DNA of 64,000 nucleotides, taken from positions 36,688 through 100,687 of the forward strand of contig JAEUNL010000069.1 of assembly GCA_016791115.1 (NCBI GenBank), written 5' to 3'. The number at the start of each line of letters is the position of its first letter. Position 1 is the first letter of the stretch. Shown here one piece after another: positions 9,948-19,045 of this stretch. The notes under the pieces are model-generated. The model saw only the letters and a program-made list of their open reading frames with translations, was not told where the DNA came from and made no database searches. The stretch is from Rhodocyclaceae bacterium (GTDB lineage Bacteria > Pseudomonadota > Gammaproteobacteria > Burkholderiales > Rhodocyclaceae). The translations under genes were made by a program, and so were the position numbers.

Positions 9948-9973
9948 TAGGCGTCGCTGAGCGGCGACGCCTA
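9948..9973. terminator. Perfect hairpin beyond the cyclase gene
   Basis: TAGGCGTCGC (9948-9957) pairs with GCGACGCCTA (9964-9973), a perfect 10-bp stem with a 6-nt loop, 27 bp beyond the stop of the minus-strand cyclase gene. No T run follows on the minus strand, so it may be a weak terminator or an mRNA 3' end structure. The remaining 9780-9947 stretch holds nothing else I can name. Confidence 0.4.
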
Positions 9974-10000
9974 CGGGGGCTGCAACGAACCCGGCCTGAT

Positions 10001-11020
10001 CTACTCGATCAACTCGAACTCGACGGTTTCGGCGTCTTCCGCATAGGATCGGCCGAAACAGATTCGGCCGCGGCCTCGCAGCACGATTTCTTCCCGCTTC
10101 AATGCAACTTCCAGTTCGCCGTCGAAGGTCACGTAGGTTCCATTGCTGCTGACATCGACGAGCACGAACTTGTCACGACGCCGGTCGATGCGTGCATGAG
10201 TACGCGAAGAGCGTCGATCGGCGATCACGATGTCGTTACCCAATTCGCGACCCAGTGTGAGTTGTGAGCGCTGGTTGTCGATCAGGATGCTGACATTCTG
10301 GTGTCGAACCTTGAGACGCGTGTGCGGCAGCGGCCGGACTACCGGACTTGGGCCGAGCATGGTCATGTCGGCCGAGCCCTGCCACATCACTTCGAATACG
10401 CGCGTATCGCTTTCCTTGCCCTTTACCGAAACCTGCGCCAGTTCGCGCACCGAGCCGCGCAACGGCGCTGAAAGAGCCTCGATGGTTTCGTGGCTCGTGA
10501 TGATCTGTCCCGCCTTGGCCAAGTCCGTCAGCCGGGACGCGACATTGACGCTGTCGCCGAAGACGTCGTTGTTCTCTTCGATGACCGGTCCGCGATGGAA
10601 ACCGACACGGATCGCGAGTTTGATTCCGGATGCGGGCGGAAGGTCGTCGACGCGCTGCTGCATCTCGCAGGCCGCCTGGAATGCCGAATCGGCAAGCCCG
10701 AAGACGGTCAGGATCTCGTCACCTATCGTCTTGATGACGCGGCCTCCGTAGCCTTCTGCCACGCGGACCATGCGCTTGAGGCAGCGGTCAACCGCATGCA
10801 GCGCCTCCGCATCGCCCAGGCGTTCGTAAAGGCGGGTGCTTCCGGCCACGTCGGCAAAAAGCACGCATACCGTCCGCAGGCTGCCGATGTCCGCCTCGTC
10901 GCCCGGCTCGACCATGGTTCTTGCCGCCCAGGCAGTGTCTGCGTGCGTACGGCCCAAGGCGACGGCGCTGTCGCTCTTGTTGTCTGCGGTTTCGTCCGAT
11001 GCACTGGCAAGGGGGTTCAT
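10001..11020 (-). CDS. Class III adenylate/guanylate cyclase with C-terminal FHA domain
   Basis: A 339-residue cytosolic signalling protein. Residues about 50-215 are a class III nucleotide cyclase domain: FADVAGSTRL (56-65) with metal-binding Asp57, the GDEILTVF segment with Asp101, and DVFGDSVNVASRL (152-164). Residues about 238-325 form an FHA phosphothreonine-binding domain with GR (257-258), SRTHARI (272-278) and SSNGTYV (291-297). It would make cAMP or cGMP in response to a phosphorylated partner. It is monocistronic here, with 194 bp of unassigned DNA upstream. Confidence 0.88.
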   Translation of the reverse strand: MNPLASASDETADNKSDSAVALGRTHADTAWAARTMVEPGDEADIGSLRTVCVLFADVAGSTRLYERLGDAEALHAVDRCLKRMVRVAEGYGGRVIKTIGDEILTVFGLADSAFQAACEMQQRVDDLPPASGIKLAIRVGFHRGPVIEENNDVFGDSVNVASRLTDLAKAGQIITSHETIEALSAPLRGSVRELAQVSVKGKESDTRVFEVMWQGSADMTMLGPSPVVRPLPHTRLKVRHQNVSILIDNQRSQLTLGRELGNDIVIADRRSSRTHARIDRRRDKFVLVDVSSNGTYVTFDGELEVALKREEIVLRGRGRICFGRSYAEDAETVEFELIE

Positions 11021-11214
11021 TTTTCGAGTCTAGCTACGGATTGGCCGAGTGCAAACCGAAAGGCAGTCGGACGTTCCAAGGGAACGACCACATTAGCCGC
11101 GCCTTTGCCCAGCGCAAAGCAATTTTGCATCAATTCGGTTCGGCGGTAGCAAATGTGTCGATTTTCGCACATTGACGTGTCACTTGAGGTGCGGCGTTCA
11201 GGCTAGGCAAAAAG

Positions 11215-11970
11215 TCAGAGGTGTGCACTTCGACCCCCGTCGACTGCCAGGATCTGTCCCGTCACATAAGGCGCTCCGGCGAGCAGGAACAACACACTAC
11301 GAGCAATGTCGGCGGAACAGCCCGTCCTCTTTAGCAGCGTGTGGTTGATGATCTCCTGCCGCGTCTGCGTGTCGAACGTCCCATCCTCGGGCCACTCGAC
11401 CGGCCCGGGAGCGACTGCATTCACCCTTACCTCGGGCGCAAGTTCAATGGCGAGTGCTTTCGTCAGGCCGTCCAGCCCCGCCTTGGCAGCGCAATAAACG
11501 GCAAACCCGGCGAGCGGACGGCTGCCGTGGATGTCGGAAACATTGACCACCGCACCGCGTGTCACTTTCAGGTAAGGCGCCGCCGCCTGGGCAAGAAAAA
11601 GTGGTGCCTTGAAGTTCGACCCCACGAGGGCATCCCAATCGCGCCCCGAGATGCGTCCCATGGCCGTGGCGAAGAATGTCGAAGCATTGTTGACCAGTCC
11701 GTCGAGGCGCCCGAATCGTTGGACAAGATCTTCCACCATCGGCGCAAGCGCATCGACATCGTCCAGATCGGCATGGAGAACGTGTGCCGAATCACGTCGT
11801 TGGCCATTGAGCAATTTGGCCAACGTTACAGCATCACGCTGGCTTCGCCGATAGTGAATACCCACATTTGCGCCGGCGGCATGAAGCGTTCTGACAATTT
11901 CTGCGCCCACGCGCCGGGCGCCGCCCGTGACCAGAATGGCCTTTCCCTGCAAAGATTCGCTGATTCCCAT
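11215..11970 (-). CDS. Pteridine-reductase-like short-chain dehydrogenase
   Basis: A 251-residue NADPH-type SDR. The nucleotide loop reads TGGARRVGAE, the arginine-containing form seen in pteridine reductases, followed by HYRRS, which favours NADPH; NNAS and the catalytic YCAAKAG (Tyr, Lys) are present, and it ends with VDGGRSAHL. The likely role is reduction of dihydro- or folate-type pterins (PTR1/FolM-like). The start at 11970 is preferred over one 39 bp upstream because the divergent midA-like gene begins at 12021. Confidence 0.82.
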   Translation of the reverse strand: MGISESLQGKAILVTGGARRVGAEIVRTLHAAGANVGIHYRRSQRDAVTLAKLLNGQRRDSAHVLHADLDDVDALAPMVEDLVQRFGRLDGLVNNASTFFATAMGRISGRDWDALVGSNFKAPLFLAQAAAPYLKVTRGAVVNVSDIHGSRPLAGFAVYCAAKAGLDGLTKALAIELAPEVRVNAVAPGPVEWPEDGTFDTQTRQEIINHTLLKRTGCSADIARSVLFLLAGAPYVTGQILAVDGGRSAHL

Positions 11971-12020
11971 GACTCGGTAGTTTGCCAATTGACGGGTCTT
12001 GTCCGACACTGCGCGGCGCC

Positions 12021-13181
12021 ATGACGACTACACAACTGCCAGATCCCGATCCGGAAGGCGCGGCGAGCAGCGCCGCACTCGCTTCCATCATTTGCAACGA
12101 AATCCGGTCCGAAGATTCAAACTGGATCTCCTTCGCGCGGTTCATGGAACTCGCGCTGTATGCACCGATGCTCGGTTACTACTGCGGTGGATCCCGAAAG
12201 TTCGGCCATGCAGGCGATTTTGTCACCGCGCCGGAACTTAGCCGATTGTTCGGCGCCACGCTGGCACCGTTTGCGAAGGCTACCATGGCCGCTAGCCAGT
12301 CGCAGATACTCGAATTCGGCGCAGGCAGCGGATTGCTTGCGGCGCAATTGCTGGCCGAACTGGAAAGGATCGACGCATTGCCGGCACGCTACGCGATCCT
12401 GGATTTGTCCGGCGAGCTTCGCGCACGGCAAAAGGAAACCTTGGAATCCCGTGTTCCAGCGCTTGCGGAGAGAGTCGAGTGGCTCGACGCGCTCCCGCAG
12501 GAATTCAGCGGCCTGATCCTCGCGAACGAGGTTCTCGATGCGATGCCGGTCCATCTTGTACGCTGGTCCGGTGCAGAGATCCTGGAGCGGGGCGTTACCT
12601 GCGCAGCCGATGGCAGCTTCCAATGGGCCGACCGGTTGGCGCATGGCACGGTCCTCGACGTCGCGCAGCACCTGCCGGTGCACCCGCCCTACCTTTCCGA
12701 GGTTGCCCCGAGCGCCTCGGCCTGGGTGGCAGAATGCGGGCGCTTGCTATCGTCCGGGGCGTTGTTGCTGCTTGATTACGGTTTCCCGCGCTCGGAGTAC
12801 TACCATCCTCAGAGAAACGCTGGGACGTTGATGTGCCACTACCGGCATCACGCTCATTCCGACCCCTTATGGTGGCCGGGACTGAACGACATCACTGTGC
12901 ATGTCGACTTCACTGCCGTTGCCGAGGCCGGCGTCTCATCGGGCCTGGACCTCGTCGGCTACACGTCACAGGCCGCATTCCTGATGGAATGCGGCATTCT
13001 GGAGCGACTGCAGGCGACCGGCCCGTCTGATTCCGTCGGCTACCTGCGCGAGGCCTCGTCTGTCCAAAAGCTGCTCAGTCCATCGGAAATGGGCGAGCTG
13101 TTCAAGGTGATTGCGTTCTCGAAAGGGATCGGAGAGCTTCTGCCGGGTTTCGGTCGTGCCGACCGGACGCACACGCTCTAG
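12021..13181 (+). CDS. MidA/NDUFAF7-type SAM-dependent methyltransferase
   Basis: The 386-residue protein has the family pattern: FARFMELALYAPMLGYY near residues 38-54, a SAM-binding LEFGAGSGLLA at about 97-107, LANEVLDAMPVH, and LLDYGF. Eukaryotic relatives methylate an arginine in a complex I subunit; bacterial ones are less studied, and a role in respiratory complex maturation is only an inference. It is divergent from the pteridine-reductase-like gene, sharing a 50-bp gap. Confidence 0.85.
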   Translation: MTTTQLPDPDPEGAASSAALASIICNEIRSEDSNWISFARFMELALYAPMLGYYCGGSRKFGHAGDFVTAPELSRLFGATLAPFAKATMAASQSQILEFGAGSGLLAAQLLAELERIDALPARYAILDLSGELRARQKETLESRVPALAERVEWLDALPQEFSGLILANEVLDAMPVHLVRWSGAEILERGVTCAADGSFQWADRLAHGTVLDVAQHLPVHPPYLSEVAPSASAWVAECGRLLSSGALLLLDYGFPRSEYYHPQRNAGTLMCHYRHHAHSDPLWWPGLNDITVHVDFTAVAEAGVSSGLDLVGYTSQAAFLMECGILERLQATGPSDSVGYLREASSVQKLLSPSEMGELFKVIAFSKGIGELLPGFGRADRTHTL

Positions 13182-13235
13182 CTGTACTGGCGCGTACGGG
13201 GCAACTGCGGCAGCTTTCGCGTCTGCCTTGACCTG

Positions 13236-13697
13236 CTATGCGACCGTGTTCGTGAGACGCTGAAGCCCGTTGCGAATCGATGCCGGAATCGGCGTCGGTT
13301 TGTTGGTCGAACGATCCACGATTACCACGGTAAAGTGGCCGCTGGCTGCAGCCCTGTCTTCACCTTCGCGGAACAAGCCCAGCTCGAACCTGACCGACGA
13401 TGTACCCAGATGTCCGATTCGCAGACCGGCATCGACGGTTTCCGGGTATGACAGGGATCGATGGTACCGACAAGCGGATTCGACGACATAAAGCGCGACC
13501 GCGTGCGGAGACTGGATATCCAGACCGCATTCGCGGATCAGGAACTCGGTGATGACGGAGTCGAACCAGGCGAAATAGACGACGTTATTGACATGCCCGT
13601 ACATGTCATTATCCATCCAGCGGGTCTGGACCTGCCGGAAATACGGGTAGGCGCTTCGCGAATGCGGAGGGAGTGCGGTCGGTTCCGGGTCGGGCAT
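13236..13697 (-). CDS. Acyl-CoA thioester hydrolase (4HBT hot-dog fold)
   Basis: A 153-residue hot-dog thioesterase. RWMDNDMYGHVNNVVYFAWFD is the active-site region of the YbgC/4-hydroxybenzoyl-CoA type, with the catalytic Asp in WMDNDMYGHVNN. An earlier in-frame ATG at 13736 (13 more residues, better ribosome-binding site GAGGCG) is also possible. The physiological acyl-CoA is not evident; the gene lies near other CoA-ester genes, including a second thioesterase at 18626. Confidence 0.85.
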   Translation of the reverse strand: MPDPEPTALPPHSRSAYPYFRQVQTRWMDNDMYGHVNNVVYFAWFDSVITEFLIRECGLDIQSPHAVALYVVESACRYHRSLSYPETVDAGLRIGHLGTSSVRFELGLFREGEDRAAASGHFTVVIVDRSTNKPTPIPASIRNGLQRLTNTVA

Positions 13698-13748
13698 GCA
13701 CGCAGTTCGGCGGACAGTAGGCCTGCCGCCGATCATATCAGCCGCGCC

Positions 13749-13952
13749 TCACTCCTGCAGGCGATAGATGTTGCGCAGGAATTCTTCCGGGTCCACTGTG
13801 CGTCGCGGCTTGCGGCCAAGCATCTCGGTATGCACGGCTTCCCTCAATTGCAGGTCAGGATGGGGCATCCATCCTGCGTTGAGAACCTCCTCGTCATACT
13901 CGGTGGTTCCTGCCATCCGGATTCCGGTTTGCGTATCCATTACGATCACCAT
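13749..13952 (-). CDS. Small conserved-looking hypothetical protein
   Basis: A 67-residue protein, MVIVMDTQTGIRMAGTTEY..., of unknown family. It has a strong ribosome-binding site (GGAGGT, 4 bp before the ATG at 13952) and lies 12-51 bp upstream of the thioesterase gene on the same strand, so the two are probably cotranscribed. Its charged end (RKPRRTVDPEEFLRNIYRLQE) looks like a soluble helix. No function is proposed. Confidence 0.6.
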   Translation of the reverse strand: MVIVMDTQTGIRMAGTTEYDEEVLNAGWMPHPDLQLREAVHTEMLGRKPRRTVDPEEFLRNIYRLQE

Positions 13953-14141
13953 TTCAACCTCCGTTGCGCACGTCGCAGGAGCGGGGCTACAAGTTCTTAA
14001 CGGCGTGCCCCCCGAATTGGTTGAGTCCTTGCACGATCCTGCTTCCTGCCAGCTCCGCTCCGATTCGGGCGCCGGGCGAACCGGAGCGGCGTATCATCGC
14101 CGGCAAACAACCCACTGCTTCTGACCCCCTGCCCCACACGC

Positions 14142-14813
14142 ATGAATCGCCATCCACTTGCGGCCGTCTTGCTCTGGGTGGCTGCTCTCCCCAGTGCATC
14201 GGCGGACGATGCAAACAACGACGCGCTGGTTGCGCGGGCACAGCAGCGGTGGGAGCAAAGTCCGCACGGGGCGTGGCTGGCGCGTATCCTGCCGCCCTCT
14301 ACGACACCGGCCCGGTTGCCCGAAGCAGGCTCGCGTGGTGCACAACTGCTCGTCCGCTACTGCGTTCAGTGTCACCATCTGCCCAGCCCTGCCATGCATA
14401 ACGCCGAACGATGGACGAAGGTCGTCGACCGCATGAAGCTACGCATGGAAGGCCGCGGCAATATGGGATCACTGATGAAGAACATGATGGACACCGTCGA
14501 GGCGCCGAGCGAGGAAGAAACGCACGCTTTGCTTGCCTACCTTCGCCGCCATTCCCAGAAACCGATCGAAACGCGTCGCTACCCTGATCTTGCCACCGCC
14601 GGCTGGACGTTTCGCGAGGCTTGCTCCCAGTGCCACGCGTTGCCGGAGCCGGCGTCGCGCCAGCCCGGGCAATGGCGCAGCATCGTCGAGCGCATGGAGC
14701 GAAACATGGCGTGGATGAATCGTGTCGTCGGATCGAAAAGGGACGCACGCGAACCGCAATTCGAAATCGAGGGCATCGTGGCCTACCTCGAGCGCAATGC
14801 CAGGCGCAACTAA
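14142..14813 (+). CDS. Periplasmic diheme c-type cytochrome
   Basis: The 223-residue protein has a signal peptide ending near SASA (residue 21) and two heme c sites, CVQCH (74-78) and CSQCH (161-165), each followed by a methionine-rich helix region that could give axial ligands. The two halves look like an old duplication. It would carry electrons in the periplasm; partner unknown. It could relate to the sulfur-type or formate chains elsewhere in the window, but no link is visible in the sequence. Confidence 0.88.
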   Translation: MNRHPLAAVLLWVAALPSASADDANNDALVARAQQRWEQSPHGAWLARILPPSTTPARLPEAGSRGAQLLVRYCVQCHHLPSPAMHNAERWTKVVDRMKLRMEGRGNMGSLMKNMMDTVEAPSEEETHALLAYLRRHSQKPIETRRYPDLATAGWTFREACSQCHALPEPASRQPGQWRSIVERMERNMAWMNRVVGSKRDAREPQFEIEGIVAYLERNARRN

Positions 14814-14909
14814 ACGCCGCGACATGGCATCCTGATCCGGGGCTTCGGGTAGGATATCCGGCTGACGGTCTTCCGTGCCGCGCGCTCCGAGCGCGGCGAT
14901 GTGGCGACA

Positions 14910-15512
14910 ATGACAACTTCGCTCGATTTCTACTTCGATTTCTCCTCCCCTTACGGTTATCTGGCCTCGGAGTGGATCGATGTGCTGGCCGAAAAGTACG
15001 GGCGCGCCGTGGTTTGGCGCCCGGTACTTCTGGGGATCCTATTCAAGTCCACCGGCAGCGCCCCGCTGGCCCAGATCCCGCTCAAGGGTGCCTATTCGCT
15101 GCATGATTTCGCCCGTTCCGCGCGTTATCTCGGCGTCGACTACCGTCAGCCGACCGATTTTCCGATCGCGACGCACCACGCCGCACGCGCGTTCTACTGG
15201 CTGGCGGATCGAGATACGTCCCTGGCCCGAAAGTTCGCGCGCGCCTGTTATCGCGCCTACTTCGTCGAGGATCGGAACATTTCGACCCCGCAAGTCCTGC
15301 ATGATCTGGCCGATGCGCTGGCGGTCGATCCGGCGCAACTGTCCGATGCCGTGAACGCGCCGGCGTACCGGGAACGGCTCAAGAGCGAAACCGACTTGGC
15401 AATGCAGCGCGGCGTATTCGGTTCTCCCTATTTCATCGTCGATGGCGAACCCTTCTGGGGCGTCGATCGGCTTCCCCAACTGGAAAAGTGGCTATCGGAA
15501 GGCGGATTTTGA
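14910..15512 (+). CDS. 2-hydroxychromene-2-carboxylate isomerase (DsbA family)
   Basis: A 200-residue thioredoxin-fold protein of the kappa-GST/HCCA isomerase type: LDFYFDFSSPYGYLASEWID at the start carries the active serine of the SPY motif, and GVFGSPYFIVDGEPFWGVDRL closes the fold. These enzymes use glutathione in aromatic degradation, but many paralogues of unknown substrate exist, and no naphthalene genes are nearby. The start is either ATG 14910 or GTG 14901. Its stop overlaps the next start. Confidence 0.85.
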   Translation: MTTSLDFYFDFSSPYGYLASEWIDVLAEKYGRAVVWRPVLLGILFKSTGSAPLAQIPLKGAYSLHDFARSARYLGVDYRQPTDFPIATHHAARAFYWLADRDTSLARKFARACYRAYFVEDRNISTPQVLHDLADALAVDPAQLSDAVNAPAYRERLKSETDLAMQRGVFGSPYFIVDGEPFWGVDRLPQLEKWLSEGGF

Positions 15513-16105
15513 GCGCGCGACGCCTGAATCGAATATGCGTCTTCTGCGGGTCCCAGGTCGGCGCCCGACAGGAATACACGTCGGCGGCCGTTGCGCTGGG
15601 AACGCTGCTGGCGCAAAGCGGCATCGGCCTCGTCTATGGCGGCGGCAAGATCGGTCTGATGGGCGTGGTGGCGGATGCGGCACTTGCTGCTGGCGGCGCG
15701 GTGATCGGCGTGATACCGGAGCGCCTGATGAACCGCGAACTCGGGCATGGCGGCGTCACCGATCTCAGGGTGGTCGGCTCGATGCACGAACGCAAGGCGC
15801 TGATGAGCGAACTGTCCGACGCGTTCGTGGCACTGCCCGGCGGCTACGGCACCTTCGAGGAGTTGTTCGAGGTCGTTACCTGGTCCCAGCTCGGCATCCA
15901 GGACAAGCCTTGCGGCTTACTCAATGTGGATGGTTATTACGATACCCTGCTCGCGCTGCTGGACCATGCCGCGCAGGAGGCATTCATCCGGCCGCAGCAT
16001 CGCGGGCTGGTGCTGGTGGATACCGATCCGGCTGGCCTCCTGCGGCAATTCGAGGCTTTCCGGGCGCCGCTGGTAGAGAAATGGCTCGAGCGCGATCAGA
16101 CATGA
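15509..16105 (+). CDS. LOG-family nucleoside-5'-monophosphate phosphoribohydrolase
   Basis: A 198-residue Rossmann-fold protein with the LOG signature PGGYGTFEE at residues 110-118 and MHERK at 92-96, so it should hydrolyse AMP-type or cytokinin-type ribotides to base and ribose 5-phosphate. The opening RICVFCGSQVGAR is typical. The start is a TTG overlapping the preceding TGA (TTGA); a GTG at 15488 is an alternative. The 16-bp gap to the next gene suggests cotranscription. Confidence 0.87.
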   Translation: MSARRLNRICVFCGSQVGARQEYTSAAVALGTLLAQSGIGLVYGGGKIGLMGVVADAALAAGGAVIGVIPERLMNRELGHGGVTDLRVVGSMHERKALMSELSDAFVALPGGYGTFEELFEVVTWSQLGIQDKPCGLLNVDGYYDTLLALLDHAAQEAFIRPQHRGLVLVDTDPAGLLRQFEAFRAPLVEKWLERDQT

Positions 16106-16121
16106 AGGCAAGGGGGAGAGC

Positions 16122-16913
16122 ATGAGCGAATCGGTGGTCATCGAAGTGGACAACGGCGTGGGCATCGTCACGCTCAACCGACCGGAGCAGCACAACGCGT
16201 TCGATGATGTACTCGTCGGCGAGCTGACCGTTGCGCTGCAGGGCATGGAGGCCGATCCGGGCGTGCGGGTGATCGTCCTGTCGAGCACGGGCGAGAGCTT
16301 CTGCGCTGGCGCCGACCTGAAATGGATGCGCCGTGCCGCGGCCTATTCCGAGCAGGAGAACGTGCGCGACGCCAAGACCATGGGCAACCTGTTCCGCACG
16401 CTCAACGAACTGCCCAAGCCGACGATCGCCCGGGTGCAGGGCCCGGCCTATGGCGGCGGCGTCGGCATGGTCGCGTGCTGCGACATCGCGATCGCCACCT
16501 TCGATGCGCAATTCGCCTTCTCCGAAGTCCGCATGGGCATCATCCCGGGCGTCATCTCGCCCTACGTCATCAACGCCATCGGCGAGCGCCGCGCGCGCCG
16601 CTACATGCTGACCGGCGAGCGCTTCTCGGCGTCCGAGGCTTACCGCATCGGGCTGCTGCACGAAATCGTGCCGACCGACGAGGAGCTCGACAACGCGATC
16701 GGCGAAGTGATCGACGACGTGCTCGCGGGCAGCCCGCAGGCGCACGACCAGTGCAAGAGCCTCATTCGAGCGGTGACCGGCAAACCGGTCACCGACCAGT
16801 TGATCGAGGAAACCTCGCGCCGCATCGCGCGCGCGCGCGCCGGCGAGGAGGGACGCGAAGGCATCGCTGCGTTCCTCGAAAACCGCCGTCCGTGGTGGGT
16901 TACCGCGGGCTAA
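16122..16913 (+). CDS. Enoyl-CoA hydratase, methylglutaconyl-CoA hydratase type
   Basis: A 263-residue crotonase. The oxyanion-hole segment SFCAGADLKWMRR (residues 59-71) and GGGVGMVACCD (111-121) are as in LiuC-type methylglutaconyl-CoA hydratases, and the SEVRMGIIPGVISPYV segment fits that group. The HMG-CoA lyase gene 0.8 kb downstream supports a role in the last steps of leucine degradation. GGGGGAG precedes the ATG. Confidence 0.85.
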   Translation: MSESVVIEVDNGVGIVTLNRPEQHNAFDDVLVGELTVALQGMEADPGVRVIVLSSTGESFCAGADLKWMRRAAAYSEQENVRDAKTMGNLFRTLNELPKPTIARVQGPAYGGGVGMVACCDIAIATFDAQFAFSEVRMGIIPGVISPYVINAIGERRARRYMLTGERFSASEAYRIGLLHEIVPTDEELDNAIGEVIDDVLAGSPQAHDQCKSLIRAVTGKPVTDQLIEETSRRIARARAGEEGREGIAAFLENRRPWWVTAG

Positions 16914-16939
16914 GCCAGACAACGGAACCGAAGCAAGCC

Positions 16940-17683
16940 ATGGAGAAAATTTCGACTTCGCCGCGCGCCGGTGCGGCCGCCCTTGCCTTTGCAGTCCTGC
17001 TGGGCCTGTCGTCGCCCCTGGCCGCGCAGCTCGACCGGCGTCCGCTGATGGCTGACGCGATCCTCGGCTCGCAGCATGCCGGACTGCTGCTCGACGAGAA
17101 ACGCATTACCGAAGCCGTCATCGACGCGCGGGCGCGCGTCCTGTTCCGGCAGCTCCGGCCCGACCCGCAGTGGAATCCCGGGCATTCGGCGTGGAAGGCG
17201 AACTTTGCCCAGTTCAAGCGCGAAGTCCAGCAACTCATCCCTGCCGACGAGGCGCAGCTCAAGGCGTCGATGCGGGCCGCGCTGCTGCGCGACTTCGACG
17301 AAATCGAGTTGGCCGAGATCGATGCCGCGATGGCCGATCCCGGCTTCGGCGAGTCGATCAAGGCGGTTGCCGACGCCGGCCTCGAACCGGGCTTCGCGTT
17401 CCGCATCACTTCGATGGGGCGCCAGCCGGAGCTTTATGCGGCAGAAGAAGTCGATGAAGTTCGCCGCACCGTGGATCGCCTGCAGAAAAAAGAGAAGGAC
17501 CTCATGGCGTCCGAACGAACCCGCAACGCGGTTGCGCGACTGGATTCACCGGCATTCCGCAAGTACCAGCAATCGATGATCGCGGTGATCGAGGATCGTG
17601 CCACCGGCAACACTGCTGCCGCGGGCAACAGGGCCGCGATCGAGGAACTGCTCGCGCGCTGGCGGCCGAAGGTCGGGAGCTGA
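16940..17683 (+). CDS. Secreted hypothetical protein
   Basis: A 247-residue protein with a signal peptide (hydrophobic residues about 11-27, cleavage near LAAQ) and a mostly helical, charged body with no recognised motif. It sits between the hydratase and HMG-CoA lyase genes on the same strand, with 26-bp and 16-bp gaps, so it is part of this operon; its place there is odd because the neighbours are cytosolic enzymes. Periplasmic location is inferred from the signal only. Confidence 0.75.
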   Translation: MEKISTSPRAGAAALAFAVLLGLSSPLAAQLDRRPLMADAILGSQHAGLLLDEKRITEAVIDARARVLFRQLRPDPQWNPGHSAWKANFAQFKREVQQLIPADEAQLKASMRAALLRDFDEIELAEIDAAMADPGFGESIKAVADAGLEPGFAFRITSMGRQPELYAAEEVDEVRRTVDRLQKKEKDLMASERTRNAVARLDSPAFRKYQQSMIAVIEDRATGNTAAAGNRAAIEELLARWRPKVGS

Positions 17684-17699
17684 GCCGGTGGCCCGCCCG

Positions 17700-18629
17700 A
17701 TGTCCGTTTCCTCTCCCGCACGTGTCAGGCTGGTCGACGTTGGTCCGCGCGACGGCCTGCAGAACGAGCCGGGCAGCATCGACATTGCAACCAAGGTTGC
17801 GCTGATCGAACGCCTCGGCGATGCCGGCCTTTCCGCCATCGAGGCGGCCTCGTTCGTGTCGCCCAGATGGGTGCCGCAAATGGCCGGCAGCGGCGAGGTG
17901 ATGCGCGCGCTCCGTCGCCGGCCGGGCGTCAGCTATGGCGCGCTCACGCCCAACATGCAGGGCTTCGAAGCCGCACGGGCGGCTGGCGTCGACGAGGTCG
18001 CGGTGTTTGCCGCGGCGACCGAGACGTTCTCGCGCAAGAACATCAACTGCTCGATTGCCGAAAGCCTCGAGCGTTTCCGCCCGGTGGTCGAAGCGGCGCG
18101 CGAGCACGGGCTGCGCTGTCGCGGCTACATCTCGTGCGTGCTCGGCTGTCCCTACGAAGGCGCGGTCGATCCGCGAGCCGTCGCCGCGCTTGCCGCGACG
18201 CTGTATGAAATGGGCTGCTACGAGATATGCCTTGGGGATACGGTCGGCGTCGGCACGCCGGCCGCCACCCTGCGCGTGTTCGAGGCTTGTGCGCAGAAGG
18301 TGCCAGTCGACCGCCTCGCCGGACATTTCCATGACACCTGGGGTATGGCGATTGCCAACATCCATGCGGCACTCGGGTTCGGTATCGCAACATTCGACGC
18401 CTCCGTGGCCGGGCTCGGTGGTTGTCCGTATTCGCCCGGCGCCTCGGGCAACGTCGCCACGGAGGATGTCGTCTATCTGCTCGACGGACTCGGCGTCGAA
18501 ACCGGCGTCGACCTCGATGCCCTGGTCGATTGCGCGGCCTGGATCAGCGGCGTGCTCGGCCGCGCGCCACAATCCAGGGTCGCGCGTGCCAGGCTCGCGC
18601 AGCGCTCGCGCGAGGAACAAAGGACATGA
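17700..18629 (+). CDS. Hydroxymethylglutaryl-CoA lyase
   Basis: Splits HMG-CoA to acetyl-CoA and acetoacetate, the final step of leucine degradation. The 309-residue TIM barrel has VGPRDGLQNE (residues 14-23) with metal-binding Asp18, HFHDT with the metal histidines, and the glycine-rich loop GGCPYSPGASGN carrying the catalytic cysteine. ATG at 17700 is chosen; a GTG at 17688 is possible. Its stop overlaps the next start (ATGA). Confidence 0.93.
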   Translation: MSVSSPARVRLVDVGPRDGLQNEPGSIDIATKVALIERLGDAGLSAIEAASFVSPRWVPQMAGSGEVMRALRRRPGVSYGALTPNMQGFEAARAAGVDEVAVFAAATETFSRKNINCSIAESLERFRPVVEAAREHGLRCRGYISCVLGCPYEGAVDPRAVAALAATLYEMGCYEICLGDTVGVGTPAATLRVFEACAQKVPVDRLAGHFHDTWGMAIANIHAALGFGIATFDASVAGLGGCPYSPGASGNVATEDVVYLLDGLGVETGVDLDALVDCAAWISGVLGRAPQSRVARARLAQRSREEQRT

Positions 18630-19045
18630 AACCCGGATTGACCGCCGGGCTTGAACACGAGCTCAAGTTCACCGTCACGCATCGCAAGACGGTCCCTGCG
18701 CTCTATCCGGAGTCGCCGGCCTTCCTCGACATGCCCGACGTGTTCGCCACCGGCTACATGGTCGGCCTGCTCGAATGGTGCTGCCTCGAACTCGTCAAGC
18801 CCTACCTCGACTGGCCACGCGAGCAGACCGTCGGCACGCATGTCGACTTCTCGCACACCGCGGCGACGCCGCCGGGTTTCACCGTCACGGTGCGGGCACG
18901 GCTGGAGGAAGTCGACGGGCGTCGGCTGGTGTTCAGCGTCAGTGCGCACGACGGCGTCGACACCATCTCCACCGGGCGGCACGAGCGTTTCGTCATCGAC
19001 AAGGCGAAGTTCGACGCGCGACTGGCGCAGAAGGCGGCACCATGA
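18626..19045 (+). CDS. Thioesterase of the fluoroacetyl-CoA-thioesterase-like group
   Basis: A 139-residue hot-dog protein: KFTVTHRKTVPALYPESPAFLDMPDVFATGYMVGLLEW has the shape of FlK-type thioesterases (active threonine, glutamate, histidine region), and GTHVDFSHTAATPPG follows. It is coupled by overlap to the HMG-CoA lyase gene and to the DUF1289 gene after it. The substrate is unknown; removal of a stray acyl-CoA from the leucine route is a guess. Confidence 0.8.
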   Translation: MKPGLTAGLEHELKFTVTHRKTVPALYPESPAFLDMPDVFATGYMVGLLEWCCLELVKPYLDWPREQTVGTHVDFSHTAATPPGFTVTVRARLEEVDGRRLVFSVSAHDGVDTISTGRHERFVIDKAKFDARLAQKAAP

